The notes beneath the pieces were generated by a model. That model was not told where the DNA came from. It ran no database searches and worked only from the letters and a program-made list of their open reading frames with translations. The translations under genes and the position numbers were made by a program. Of a stretch of DNA of 64,000 nucleotides, positions 57,113 through 64,000 are shown piece by piece. The first letter of the stretch is position 1. Every line of letters starts with the position of its first letter. This DNA is from JAYPWI01 sp964629575 (GTDB lineage Bacteria > Actinomycetota > Acidimicrobiia > Acidimicrobiales > Poriferisodalaceae), in the NCBI GenBank assembly GCA_964629575.1, contig CAZVUM010000012.1, forward strand, positions 1-64,000. Reading direction: 5' to 3'.

Positions 57113-57931
57113 GTGCCCACACCGTCCTCGCAGCTGATCGAAGCCTTCTCCTCGCTCCCCGAGCAGGAGTCGGCGACCATGCAGCTTTTGGCGCTCTTGG
57201 ACGACCCCGAGAGCGAGGCGCGCGACATCGTCCCGATCATCGAGGCGGACCCCGCGATGACCGCGCGGGTGATCACCCTCGCCAACTCGGCGTTCTTCGG
57301 CTCGCGGGCCAGGGCCGCCAACGCTTGGTCTGCGGTGATGGTGGTCGGCTTCAACGTGGTGCGCGCTCTGGCGGCGGCCGGCGTCCTGGGCATCGGTGGC
57401 GACAACACAGACGTGCCGAACAACTACTACGACCACTGCCTCGCGTCGGCAGCCGGTGCGAGCGTGGTCGCCCAGAAGACGCGCGTGCGGCCCACCGACG
57501 CATTCAGCGCGGCGCTTCTGCACGACATCGGTGCGCTCCTTCTGTTTCGCAGCAGGCCGACCGAATGGCGCGAAGCCCAGGAGGAGACCCCGATGGGTCG
57601 CAGGGCCATCCTCAAGCGTGAGGTACAGGTGCTCGGAACTTCACACGACGAGGTTGCCGCCGAGGTTCTCGCCTACCTGCACTTCCCCGCGACCATCGTC
57701 GAAGCAGCCGGTCAGCACAACCTCTCACCGTGGTCGGCGAGCTCGACGCTCGCTCAGGTCGTGATCGCCGGGATCTCGCTCGCCGAGGCAGCCGGCGTGG
57801 CATCGGCCACGGAGCCAGTCGCGCCACTTGGCGAAGCACTCGAGTCGCTGTCGCTCGCGCCCACGCCGGACCCGATGCTCTTCGAACAACTCGAAGAAGA
57901 GCTCGCGAACCTGCGCACCCTCCTCGGCTGA
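57113..57931 (+). CDS. HDOD-domain protein
   Basis: A 272-residue protein with a single HDOD domain. It begins VPTPSSQLIEAFSSLPEQES and shows DIVPIIEADPAMTARVITLANSAFFG with the typical N-terminal helical hairpin, then HCLASAAGASVVAQKTRVRP and AFSAALLHDIGALLLF with an HD-like pair. HDOD domains usually lack the full metal-binding set and act in signalling rather than catalysis. GTG 57113 has GGAG eight bases upstream; an earlier GTG at 57088 is possible. It is divergent from metY. Confidence 0.85.
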   Translation: MPTPSSQLIEAFSSLPEQESATMQLLALLDDPESEARDIVPIIEADPAMTARVITLANSAFFGSRARAANAWSAVMVVGFNVVRALAAAGVLGIGGDNTDVPNNYYDHCLASAAGASVVAQKTRVRPTDAFSAALLHDIGALLLFRSRPTEWREAQEETPMGRRAILKREVQVLGTSHDEVAAEVLAYLHFPATIVEAAGQHNLSPWSASSTLAQVVIAGISLAEAAGVASATEPVAPLGEALESLSLAPTPDPMLFEQLEEELANLRTLLG

Positions 57932-57943
57932 CCCAGGGCTGGA

Positions 57944-58168
57944 TCAGCTACGGGCGATCACGAACAGGCGCAGCGGCCCATCGATCCCCGGCTCTTCGCA
58001 GCACCAGCAATCGTCCTCGGCCACGCCATACCACGTCACCTCACACTCACGGCACGCACGGGCGATGAGCCCGCCGGGCTGCGGTTCGAGGACCGGGGCC
58101 GGGGCGGCGACCGGAAGCGTGAGCTGGTTGGACGAGCTGTCGGAGGCCGCGTGCCGCGAGGAGGACAT
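57944..58168 (-). CDS. Small Cys-containing protein, unknown function (74 aa)
   Basis: A 74-residue frame whose C-terminal half holds CRECEVTWYGVAEDDCWCCE, two CxxC-like pairs that could bind one zinc, followed by PGIDGPLRLFVIARS. The N-terminal half is Ser/Pro-rich and low-complexity. It is convergent with the HDOD gene 12 bases away and separated by 61 bases from the DUF6457 gene. The clean Cys pattern argues it is real, though the exact start within the first 30 residues is uncertain. Function unknown. Confidence 0.6.
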   Translation of the reverse strand: MSSSRHAASDSSSNQLTLPVAAPAPVLEPQPGGLIARACRECEVTWYGVAEDDCWCCEEPGIDGPLRLFVIARS

Positions 58169-58229
58169 GACCTCCCAGTCGGCGAACCGACGGCCGACCT
58201 TATGGTTGGGGGTCTGGCTGCAGAGAGGC

Positions 58230-58469
58230 TCACGAGCCGCGGGACTCCACGAACGCCGTGGCCCGTGCCAGAGCGACCTCGGGGTCGATCCCTTCGCGAC
58301 CGATGAGCCAACAGGCGATCGGCGCCGCTATGCGCTCGGAATCATGGGCCGCGACGCCGGCGAGGTCGAGCAGGGTGTCGATCTCGGTGTCCGTCGGCGC
58401 CGTGGTTCCCAGGTCGGCGGCGAACGCCGCGAGCCACGAACGACCGTCGATGTCAGGTGCTTCGGCCAT
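58230..58469 (-). CDS. DUF6457 domain protein
   Basis: A 79-residue helical protein. GRSWLAAFAADLGTTAPTDT then LLDLAGVAAHDSERIAAPIA and CWLIGREG match the actinobacterial DUF6457 domain as I recall it, sometimes found alone and sometimes joined to molybdopterin-cofactor proteins. The ATG at 58469 is used rather than a frame open to 58523, which would run into the upstream gene. It lies 19 bases after the molybdopterin oxidoreductase gene on the same strand, consistent with a cofactor-related role, which is inference. Confidence 0.75.
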   Translation of the reverse strand: MAEAPDIDGRSWLAAFAADLGTTAPTDTEIDTLLDLAGVAAHDSERIAAPIACWLIGREGIDPEVALARATAFVESRGS

Positions 58470-58488
58470 GGGCGCAGAGGATAGGGAG

Positions 58489-60801
58489 TCAGGCGTCTGC
58501 GCGGACGATCTCCGGTGGGTCATACACCCGCACCGTCGGGGCGTGGCCGCTGACGGGTTCGACGTCGACCACGCACGTGTGGGCGGTGGGTCCCTGCGCG
58601 AGGCGCGACGTCCCCTTGTCGCGGGTCAACACGTTGGGATTCCCGGCGCGGCAGGTTCCGTCCTCGTCCGGGTCGTACCAGGCCCCCGTCGAGATCTGGA
58701 GCACGTCCGGGCTGACCGCGTCGTCGATCACAGCCCCGGCGAGACACGCGCCGCGGTCGTTGTGTATCCGCACCACGTCGCCAGATGCGATCCCACGCGC
58801 CGCTGCAACGTCGGGATGCATGCGGACCGGTTCGCGGCCGGCGACCTTGGACGCCTGGCTGAGCTCGCCATGGTCGTACTGGCTGTGGAGACGCGCCGCA
58901 GGCTGATTCGACACCAGGTGGAGAGGATGCCGATCAGACCCCGCGCCACCGACCCGCTCGTAGGGCTCCATGAACGTGGGGTATCCGGGGCAGTCGGGGT
59001 AGCCGAACCCGGCAACTGTCTCTGAGTACAGCTCGAGCTTGCCGCTCGGCGTCGGCAACGGCGACGCCTGCGGGTCGGAGCGGAAGTCCCCGAGGAAGAC
59101 CTGGCGCGTCTCACCCATGGCTGCCATTCCGTCGTGTTCGACATGACCGGTCTGGCGAAACGTCTCGTAGTCCGGCGCATCGGGGCGCTCGACTCGATAG
59201 AGCTCGTACATCGTCTCGACCCACTCGTCCGCCGTTCGCCCTTCGGTGAACACCTCGCCGAATCCGAGCCGCTCGGCCAGCCGGGCGAAGATCCAGTAGT
59301 CGTCGCGGGCGCCTGGCGGAGGTTCGACCGCCTTGGTCATGGCGACGAGCATCGTCTCCATGCCGCCGAGATCGTTGCGTTCGAGCGGCGTCGTCGCCGG
59401 GAAAACGATGTCTGCCCGACGCGCTGTCGGTGTCCAGAACGGCTCGTGGACCGCAACAGTGTCCGGCCGCTGCCACGCCGCCGACAGACGGTTGAGGTCT
59501 TGATGGTGGTGGAACGGGTTGCCACCCGCCCAGTACACGAGGCGAATGTCGGCGAAGCTTGCTCGCCGGCCGTCGTGGTCGTAGCTCGCACCGGGCCCTT
59601 CGAGAAGCTCGCTGATCCGGGAGACCGAGATCACCTCGGTTCCCGCGGGGCGCGGCGGGAGTGGAAGGCCGGGCACTCTGGCCCTGCGCTGGCCGGCCCC
59701 GACGTTGCCTTGCGCTCCGAAGGGATACGCGACCCCGCCGCCGGGAAGGCCGATCTGCCCGAGAACCGCGCCCAGCGCGAACATCATCCAGTACGACTGC
59801 TCACCGTGGTCCGCCCGCTGGAGGGACAAGCTGAGGTTGATGAGGCTGCGCTTGGCCGCGAGCTCCCTCGCGAGATCGCGAACGGTTGCGACGTCGACAC
59901 CGCAGATCTCCGCAGCCCAGGCCGCATCGCGCACCTGCCCGTCGTTGCTGCCGGAGATGTCGGCCCACACGTGCTCCCACCCGTGGCAATGGGTCGCCAG
60001 GAAGTCATCCTCGGACAGCCCCTCCGACACGAGGGTGTGGATGAGGCCCGTCATGAAGGCGACGTCGGTGCCGGGACGGATCGGTAGCCAACGCGGGGAG
60101 TACTCGGGGTCGATGTCGTCGCGCAGCGGCGAGACGTTGACCAGCTCGAGGCCTCGATCGACTGCCGTCCTCATCCACGACCGGGTGTGATGCGGGCCCT
60201 GGCCCCCGTAGGTGACCTGGGTGTTCGAGCTGCGGAGCCCACCGAAACACAGCATCAACTCGGTGTGCTCGGCGATGACGGACCAGGACGTCTGCTGGGC
60301 GATTCCGGCGTGATACCCCATACCGATGATGTAGGGGACCACCGTCTCCGCAGCCGACGCCGAGTAGGTCCCGCGCACGTCGGTGTAGCCGCCGAAATGG
60401 CGCATGAAGCGGTGAACCTGGGTGCCGGACATGTGGAACCGGCCCGCCGACCCCCAGCCGTACGAACCGCCGAACACCGACGGATACCCATGGTCGTCAC
60501 GCACTCGCTGGAGCTCAGAGGCGACGAGGTCGAGAGCGTGCTCCCACTCGACCTCGACGAAGGGCTCGCGCCCGCGGAGGTGGGTAGCTGCGCCGGGGCC
60601 GTCTCGCAGCCACGACCGTCGCACTGAGGGCTGTTCGACGCGCAGCGAGGCCCTGTCGATGAGAGCTTCGCCCAGCGGAGAGGGATCCGGATCCAACTCG
60701 TGGCCGCGCACGGCGACGACCTCGCCATCGACGGTATCGACGGTGAAGGGACCGAAGTGGGTCCCCAAAGCGGTCGTTCGGACCTGGGGGGAACGGGACA
60801 T
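58489..60801 (-). CDS. Molybdopterin oxidoreductase, BisC/TorA (S/N-oxide reductase) type
   Basis: A 770-residue member of the DMSO-reductase family. There is no N-terminal Fe-S CxxC motif and no Tat signal, so a cytoplasmic biotin-sulfoxide-reductase-like form is likely. GGSYGWGSAGRFHMSGTQVH contains the Trp-x-Ser, whose Ser ligates molybdenum in this subgroup. Cofactor-binding segments include VYWAGGNPFHHHQDLNRL, VVHEPF-like VAVHEPFWTPTARRADIVFP and the C-terminal GDVVRIHNDRGACLAGAVID. Candidate substrates are S- or N-oxides such as methionine or biotin sulfoxide. ATG 60801 preferred to GTG 60819. The DUF6457 gene follows. Confidence 0.9.
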   Translation of the reverse strand: MSRSPQVRTTALGTHFGPFTVDTVDGEVVAVRGHELDPDPSPLGEALIDRASLRVEQPSVRRSWLRDGPGAATHLRGREPFVEVEWEHALDLVASELQRVRDDHGYPSVFGGSYGWGSAGRFHMSGTQVHRFMRHFGGYTDVRGTYSASAAETVVPYIIGMGYHAGIAQQTSWSVIAEHTELMLCFGGLRSSNTQVTYGGQGPHHTRSWMRTAVDRGLELVNVSPLRDDIDPEYSPRWLPIRPGTDVAFMTGLIHTLVSEGLSEDDFLATHCHGWEHVWADISGSNDGQVRDAAWAAEICGVDVATVRDLARELAAKRSLINLSLSLQRADHGEQSYWMMFALGAVLGQIGLPGGGVAYPFGAQGNVGAGQRRARVPGLPLPPRPAGTEVISVSRISELLEGPGASYDHDGRRASFADIRLVYWAGGNPFHHHQDLNRLSAAWQRPDTVAVHEPFWTPTARRADIVFPATTPLERNDLGGMETMLVAMTKAVEPPPGARDDYWIFARLAERLGFGEVFTEGRTADEWVETMYELYRVERPDAPDYETFRQTGHVEHDGMAAMGETRQVFLGDFRSDPQASPLPTPSGKLELYSETVAGFGYPDCPGYPTFMEPYERVGGAGSDRHPLHLVSNQPAARLHSQYDHGELSQASKVAGREPVRMHPDVAAARGIASGDVVRIHNDRGACLAGAVIDDAVSPDVLQISTGAWYDPDEDGTCRAGNPNVLTRDKGTSRLAQGPTAHTCVVDVEPVSGHAPTVRVYDPPEIVRADA

Positions 60802-60874
60802 CCCGGTCAGGTTAGGCACTCCTCAATCGCATGACCCGACTCACGACCACGCCGCGTCGAGCCGATGGAGACAC

Positions 60875-62035
60875 ATGGCGTCGACGATCACTTCGCAGGA
60901 GCGCGCCCACCCTGATCTCGAGTGGTTGATCCCTGCGCTCTGGCCCGAGGCATCGCCGGAGTACTGCGTCGGGACTCGACCGGGCTGGACCGCGTTCGTC
61001 GCCAACCCGAGCGTCGAGGAGTGCCACCTCCTGGTCCCGCTCCTCCCATCGCGAGCGGCATCCCAGGCAGTGCGGAGATACCACGACGGTGCGTCCCTCA
61101 GATCGCGGTTGACCATGTCCGCCACCGAAACCGCGCTGCGCCTGGGCGTCGGTCGGCTGCTCACGCCGCGCATCGTCAGCATCGAGCAGGCGGATTCGGG
61201 CATCGTCGACGCGATCGAAGCGGGCATCGGCCGATCGATCGGTTCCTTCGGGGTCACGCTCGGGCCTCGCCGGGCAAACCGCAAGCCCGTGCTCCAGCTC
61301 TTCGACGCAGCGGGTGACACGGTCGGATTCGCAAAGATCGCTGTCGACGACTTCACCTCGGAGATGGTCGCGCGGGAGTCGACCTGGATCGCACGGGCAG
61401 CCGCCAGCGGCGATCCCGCGCTTCGCGTCCCCGAGCCCCTCTGGGTCGGCGACTTCGACAGCCGGCCGATCTCGGTCATCGGCGCCAGCTGGGCCCTGCG
61501 TCGGCGCCCGCGAGCGACCCGTCCGTCGCCCTCTCTCGTTCGAGCGATCCATCGCCTCAGCGCACCACGCCGCACCAGCGTCGGCGACTCGTCGCCAGCG
61601 CTGGCCCTCCGCGGAGGTCCCTGCGCCACCGCTCGCCTCGCGATCGAGCTCGCATCGGAGCGCCTCGCCCACCCTGCGCTGATCGGAGCCTGGCACGGCG
61701 ATCTCACGCCGTGGAATCTGCTCAGCACCCGCGACGGTCGCGTCACGATCGACTGGGAGACCGCCGAAGATGGCCACCCCCTCGGCGCGGACGCGCTCCA
61801 CCACGAGGTGGCGGTGGCAATGCAGCTCCACGGTCAGGGACCAGCCGAAGCGCTCGGAATCGCTCTCCAAGGCTGGCCGAGCCAGGCGATCGCCCTCGGC
61901 CTCACGTCGGCGGACGCGCGCGCCGTGGTCGACGTCCTGTTGTTGGAGTACGTGCGCCGCGATCTCGATCTCGCCGACGCCGGTCGCACCGAGAGCGGGC
62001 TGGGCGCAGCCGCCATGAGGGTTCTCGAGCAGTGA
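60875..62035 (+). CDS. APH-like phosphotransferase family protein
   Basis: A 386-residue protein of the kinase-like (aminoglycoside phosphotransferase/choline kinase) fold. The catalytic loop is WHGDLTPWNLLSTRDGRVTI with Asp and Asn, followed by the metal Asp in IDWETAEDGHPLGADALHHE. The N-terminal part FVANPSVEECHLLVPLLPSR lacks a clear Gly loop; NRKPVLQLFDAAGDTVGFAK holds the ATP Lys. It precedes a flippase and a GH16-like lipoprotein, so the substrate may be a sugar or glycan intermediate rather than an antibiotic. Such kinase-like proteins are frequent in exopolysaccharide loci. ATG 60875. Confidence 0.75.
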   Translation: MASTITSQERAHPDLEWLIPALWPEASPEYCVGTRPGWTAFVANPSVEECHLLVPLLPSRAASQAVRRYHDGASLRSRLTMSATETALRLGVGRLLTPRIVSIEQADSGIVDAIEAGIGRSIGSFGVTLGPRRANRKPVLQLFDAAGDTVGFAKIAVDDFTSEMVARESTWIARAAASGDPALRVPEPLWVGDFDSRPISVIGASWALRRRPRATRPSPSLVRAIHRLSAPRRTSVGDSSPALALRGGPCATARLAIELASERLAHPALIGAWHGDLTPWNLLSTRDGRVTIDWETAEDGHPLGADALHHEVAVAMQLHGQGPAEALGIALQGWPSQAIALGLTSADARAVVDVLLLEYVRRDLDLADAGRTESGLGAAAMRVLEQ

Positions 62036-62048
62036 GGGCCCAGGAGCA

Positions 62049-63602
62049 GTGACCGTAGGGCGCGCGGGCCGCGACAGCCTGCTGTCTGGGGGCTCGGCCC
62101 TCGCGGGGCTGGCAGCCGGATTCGGCACCGTTGTCCTTGTCGCCCACACCCGGGGCGCCGAGACCGCCGGTGTGATGTTCGGGGCGATCGGCCTGTTCAC
62201 CATCCTGTCGACGGTCTGCAAGCTCGGGACCGAGACGACGTTCGTGTATTACGCCGGCCACCAGCGTGGGAGCACCGGAGTCGAACGACATGCGCTGGTG
62301 GGCCTGCTTCGTCGAGGGCTGGTCCCGGTCGTCGCTGCGTCGATCGCCGTGGCGGTCCTCGTCGCCGCGCTCGCGGACCCGATGGCCCAGGTTCTCATCG
62401 ACGACGCCAACCGCGACTCCTATCGAACCTTTCTTCTGGTTCTCGCGCCGTTCGTCCCCATCTGGGCCCTCACCCTCCCGCTGCTCGGCATCACCCGCGG
62501 GCTCGGCGATCTCGTCCCCACAGCGGTTGGCCTTCAAATCGTCCAGCCGCTGCTCCAGCTCGCACTCGTGTCGGCGGCGCTCGCAACCGGACTCGGGGCC
62601 GAAGCGCTCGCCGCCGCCTGGGCATTGCCGCTGGTCGCAACCCTGCTCGTCGCGGTCCACCGGGTGGCCACCGCGGTGCGGGATGCACCAGTCGACCCCA
62701 CGGTCGCCGCCGCTGCTCCGCCAGCGCGAGAGTTCTGGGGCCACGCCACCCCACGCGGACTCGCGGGAACGCTGTCGATGGCCGTCGACCGCCTCGGGGT
62801 CGTTCTCGTCGGCAGCCTCGGATCGGCGGCGATGGCCGGTGCGTGGACGGCGATCACTCGACTTCTCGGCATCTGCCTCCGGGTCGTCCACGCGATGAGT
62901 CAGGCCCTGAATGCCCGACTTCCCGCGCTGCTCGGAGCTGGGCGCACCGCAGCCGCACTGGGCCAGGCCCGCTTGGCGACCTGGTGGACGATCGCGCTGT
63001 TGACACCTGTGTTGATCGTCGCGGCCATCTTCCCCGGCGCGGCCCTGGGTCTGTTCGAGATGGACGACATGCCCGGTGCGAGCGGGGCACTTCAGGTGGC
63101 CGTGGGTGCTGCCGCGGTGATCGTGGTGTTGGCCCACACCGACAACGTGCTGCTGATGTCGGGGCGGAGCGGCCTCGTCCTGCTCGACGGAATTCCCAGT
63201 CTGCTCGCACTGATCGGGCTCACAGCGCTGCTCCTCCCCGACCATGGTCTCGTTGGCGCTGCAGTTGCATGGGTCGTCAGCGCCACGATCTACCGCGTCC
63301 TGGCGTTGGTGCAGGTGAGATGCCTCCATGGACGCTGGATCCTCACGCCGCAGATCGTCCGGGATGCGATTTCCCTTGCCGTGGTCTGTCTCGGCATCGC
63401 CGCTGGTGTGCGAGTGCTCGTGGGAGACGGACTGATCGCCGCATGCGCAGCTGGAACGATCGTCCTGCCCGCAGCCGGCGCGGCCATGCTGGTCGTCTCG
63501 CGCCGCAACCGCGGGCCCGCCGATCAGGTCGGCGGAGCTGCCACCGAATCAGCCCCTGCCCCACTTCGCCGTTTCCGAGTCGTGGAGCCCGCCCGTGTCT
63601 GA
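62049..63602 (+). CDS. Oligosaccharide flippase family membrane protein (Wzx-type)
   Basis: A 517-residue MOP-superfamily transporter with about 12-14 hydrophobic helices (starting LLSGGSALAGLAAGFGTVVL). Typical polysaccharide-flippase features are the charged loop between the first helices (TRGAETAGVMFGAIGLF) and TLVYYAGHQRG-like residues TTFVYYAGHQRGS. It would move lipid-linked glycan units across the membrane. GTG 62049 lies 13 bases after the kinase-like gene, and the GH16-like lipoprotein gene overlaps its 3' end by 8 bases, so the three form one operon. The last 60 residues are polar and cytoplasmic. Confidence 0.87.
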   Translation: MTVGRAGRDSLLSGGSALAGLAAGFGTVVLVAHTRGAETAGVMFGAIGLFTILSTVCKLGTETTFVYYAGHQRGSTGVERHALVGLLRRGLVPVVAASIAVAVLVAALADPMAQVLIDDANRDSYRTFLLVLAPFVPIWALTLPLLGITRGLGDLVPTAVGLQIVQPLLQLALVSAALATGLGAEALAAAWALPLVATLLVAVHRVATAVRDAPVDPTVAAAAPPAREFWGHATPRGLAGTLSMAVDRLGVVLVGSLGSAAMAGAWTAITRLLGICLRVVHAMSQALNARLPALLGAGRTAAALGQARLATWWTIALLTPVLIVAAIFPGAALGLFEMDDMPGASGALQVAVGAAAVIVVLAHTDNVLLMSGRSGLVLLDGIPSLLALIGLTALLLPDHGLVGAAVAWVVSATIYRVLALVQVRCLHGRWILTPQIVRDAISLAVVCLGIAAGVRVLVGDGLIAACAAGTIVLPAAGAAMLVVSRRNRGPADQVGGAATESAPAPLRRFRVVEPARV

Positions 63603-64000
63603 ACGGTCCCATCGGCAGCTGCGACACGCCGCGCTCTTCGCCGTCGCCTCGCTTCTGGTGGCCGCCTGCTCCAGGGGCCCCTTGGTCCCAGACGGGGCCT
63701 CGGCAGCCACCGAACCCGACGGACCTCCCCCACGGCCGGCGGTCGAGGACGCCGGCAACGGCACCACGGCCACCCCCGCATCCTCATCGACGGTGCCCAC
63801 CGATGACGGGCTCGTCTGGTCCGACGAGTTCGACGGAGACGCTCTCGGGCCGGACTGGGGCCTCGAGACCCCGCTCTTGGGTTCGGGGGACGCGTCGGTA
63901 CACATCTACCAACCCGAGGCCATATCGGTCGGCGAGGGGGTTCTTCGCATCGAGGCGACGCGACTCCCCGAGGCGTTGCAGATCGACGACGATTCAGACG
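63595..64000 (+). CDS. GH16-like lipoprotein, N-terminal fragment (cut by window edge)
   Basis: An open frame running off the window from GTG 63595. A signal peptide with lipobox (ALFAVASLLVAAC, Cys25) is followed by a Pro/Thr/Ala-rich linker and then DGLVWSDEFDGDALGPDWGL, the standard opening of family 16 glycoside hydrolases (W-x-DEF-x-G), continuing with ISVGEGVLRIEATRLPE. The catalytic E-x-D-x-x-E motif is beyond the window. Location after a flippase suggests a role on an exported polysaccharide. The GTG overlaps the flippase stop region by 8 bases. Confidence 0.82.
   Translation, partial: MSERSHRQLRHAALFAVASLLVAACSRGPLVPDGASAATEPDGPPPRPAVEDAGNGTTATPASSSTVPTDDGLVWSDEFDGDALGPDWGLETPLLGSGDASVHIYQPEAISVGEGVLRIEATRLPEALQIDDDSD

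Noticed and set aside
60875..62035. Aminoglycoside resistance gene
   Set aside because: Only the generic kinase-like catalytic loop is shared; the glycan-gene context and lack of a typical APH N-terminus argue against antibiotic modification.

Overview
The window is about 64 kb of GC-rich chromosome from an actinobacterium. The markers are a WhiB regulator, an MtrA/MtrB/GerMN (LpqB-like) operon, a PimB'-type mannosyltransferase, a DUF3040 protein, actinobacterial SOS boxes (GAAC-N4-GTTC), frequent GTG starts and a class A RNase P RNA. A deep-branching lineage such as Acidimicrobiia fits, but that is inference from gene style only. Three runs of exactly 100 N are scaffold gaps; two lie inside tandem repeats. 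No tRNA, rRNA, CRISPR, IS element or prophage was recognised. Most of the window is core chromosome; the clearest accessory module is hipBA.

Layout. 1-4117 (minus): start of the division/cell-wall cluster, mraZ-rsmH-ftsL-ftsI-murE (cut by the window edge). 4383-6767 (minus): ROK sugar kinase, small conserved protein, HNH nuclease and lipoate-ligase-like protein, each pair joined by a GTGA overlap. 6902-11382 (plus): MoxR ATPase, DUF58 protein, membrane transglutaminase, facing a Thr/Pro-repeat surface protein (11398-12734). 12785-15039 (minus): DUF3040, DNA polymerase IV, Nudix. 15101-19092 (plus): small membrane protein, inositol-phosphatase-like enzyme, then MtrA-MtrB-GerMN lipoprotein. 19230-23280 (minus): TrkH, TrkA, phosphofructokinase, divergent from glycerol kinase.

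24837-30957 (minus): a tightly packed run of alanine aminotransferase, small acidic protein, ArsA-like ATPase, SRPBCC protein, small membrane protein, PimB' mannosyltransferase, epoxyqueuosine reductase and a small Cys-rich protein. A minisatellite region then precedes a Ser/Thr kinase, an SOS-controlled exonuclease/GIY-YIG fusion, and trpD overlapping it tail to tail. Much of this matches (from memory) the Mycobacterium tuberculosis Rv2184c-Rv2192c neighbourhood. WhiB, a small membrane protein and rnpB follow.

36659-38235 holds hipBA with three operator-like palindromes; hipA is broken by a perfect 10-bp tandem duplication, and deleting one copy restores the frame. 38257-45653 has a VOC protein, a copper-resistance-like remnant, two divergent exported proteins (FG-GAP repeats; an FtsX-ectodomain-like lipoprotein), a metallo-beta-lactamase, YhhN, phosphoglycerate-mutase, membrane-hydrolase-like and zinc-ribbon coiled-coil genes. 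45718-55151: class A PBP, thiamine pyrophosphokinase with a solute-binding lipoprotein, zinc alcohol dehydrogenase, GH3 enzyme and an NHLRC2-like redoxin/NHL lipoprotein. 55193-58469: CoA-binding protein, O-acetylhomoserine sulfhydrylase, HDOD protein, two small proteins. 58489-64000: a molybdopterin oxidoreductase, then an APH-like kinase, a flippase and the start of a GH16-like lipoprotein that look like surface-glycan functions.
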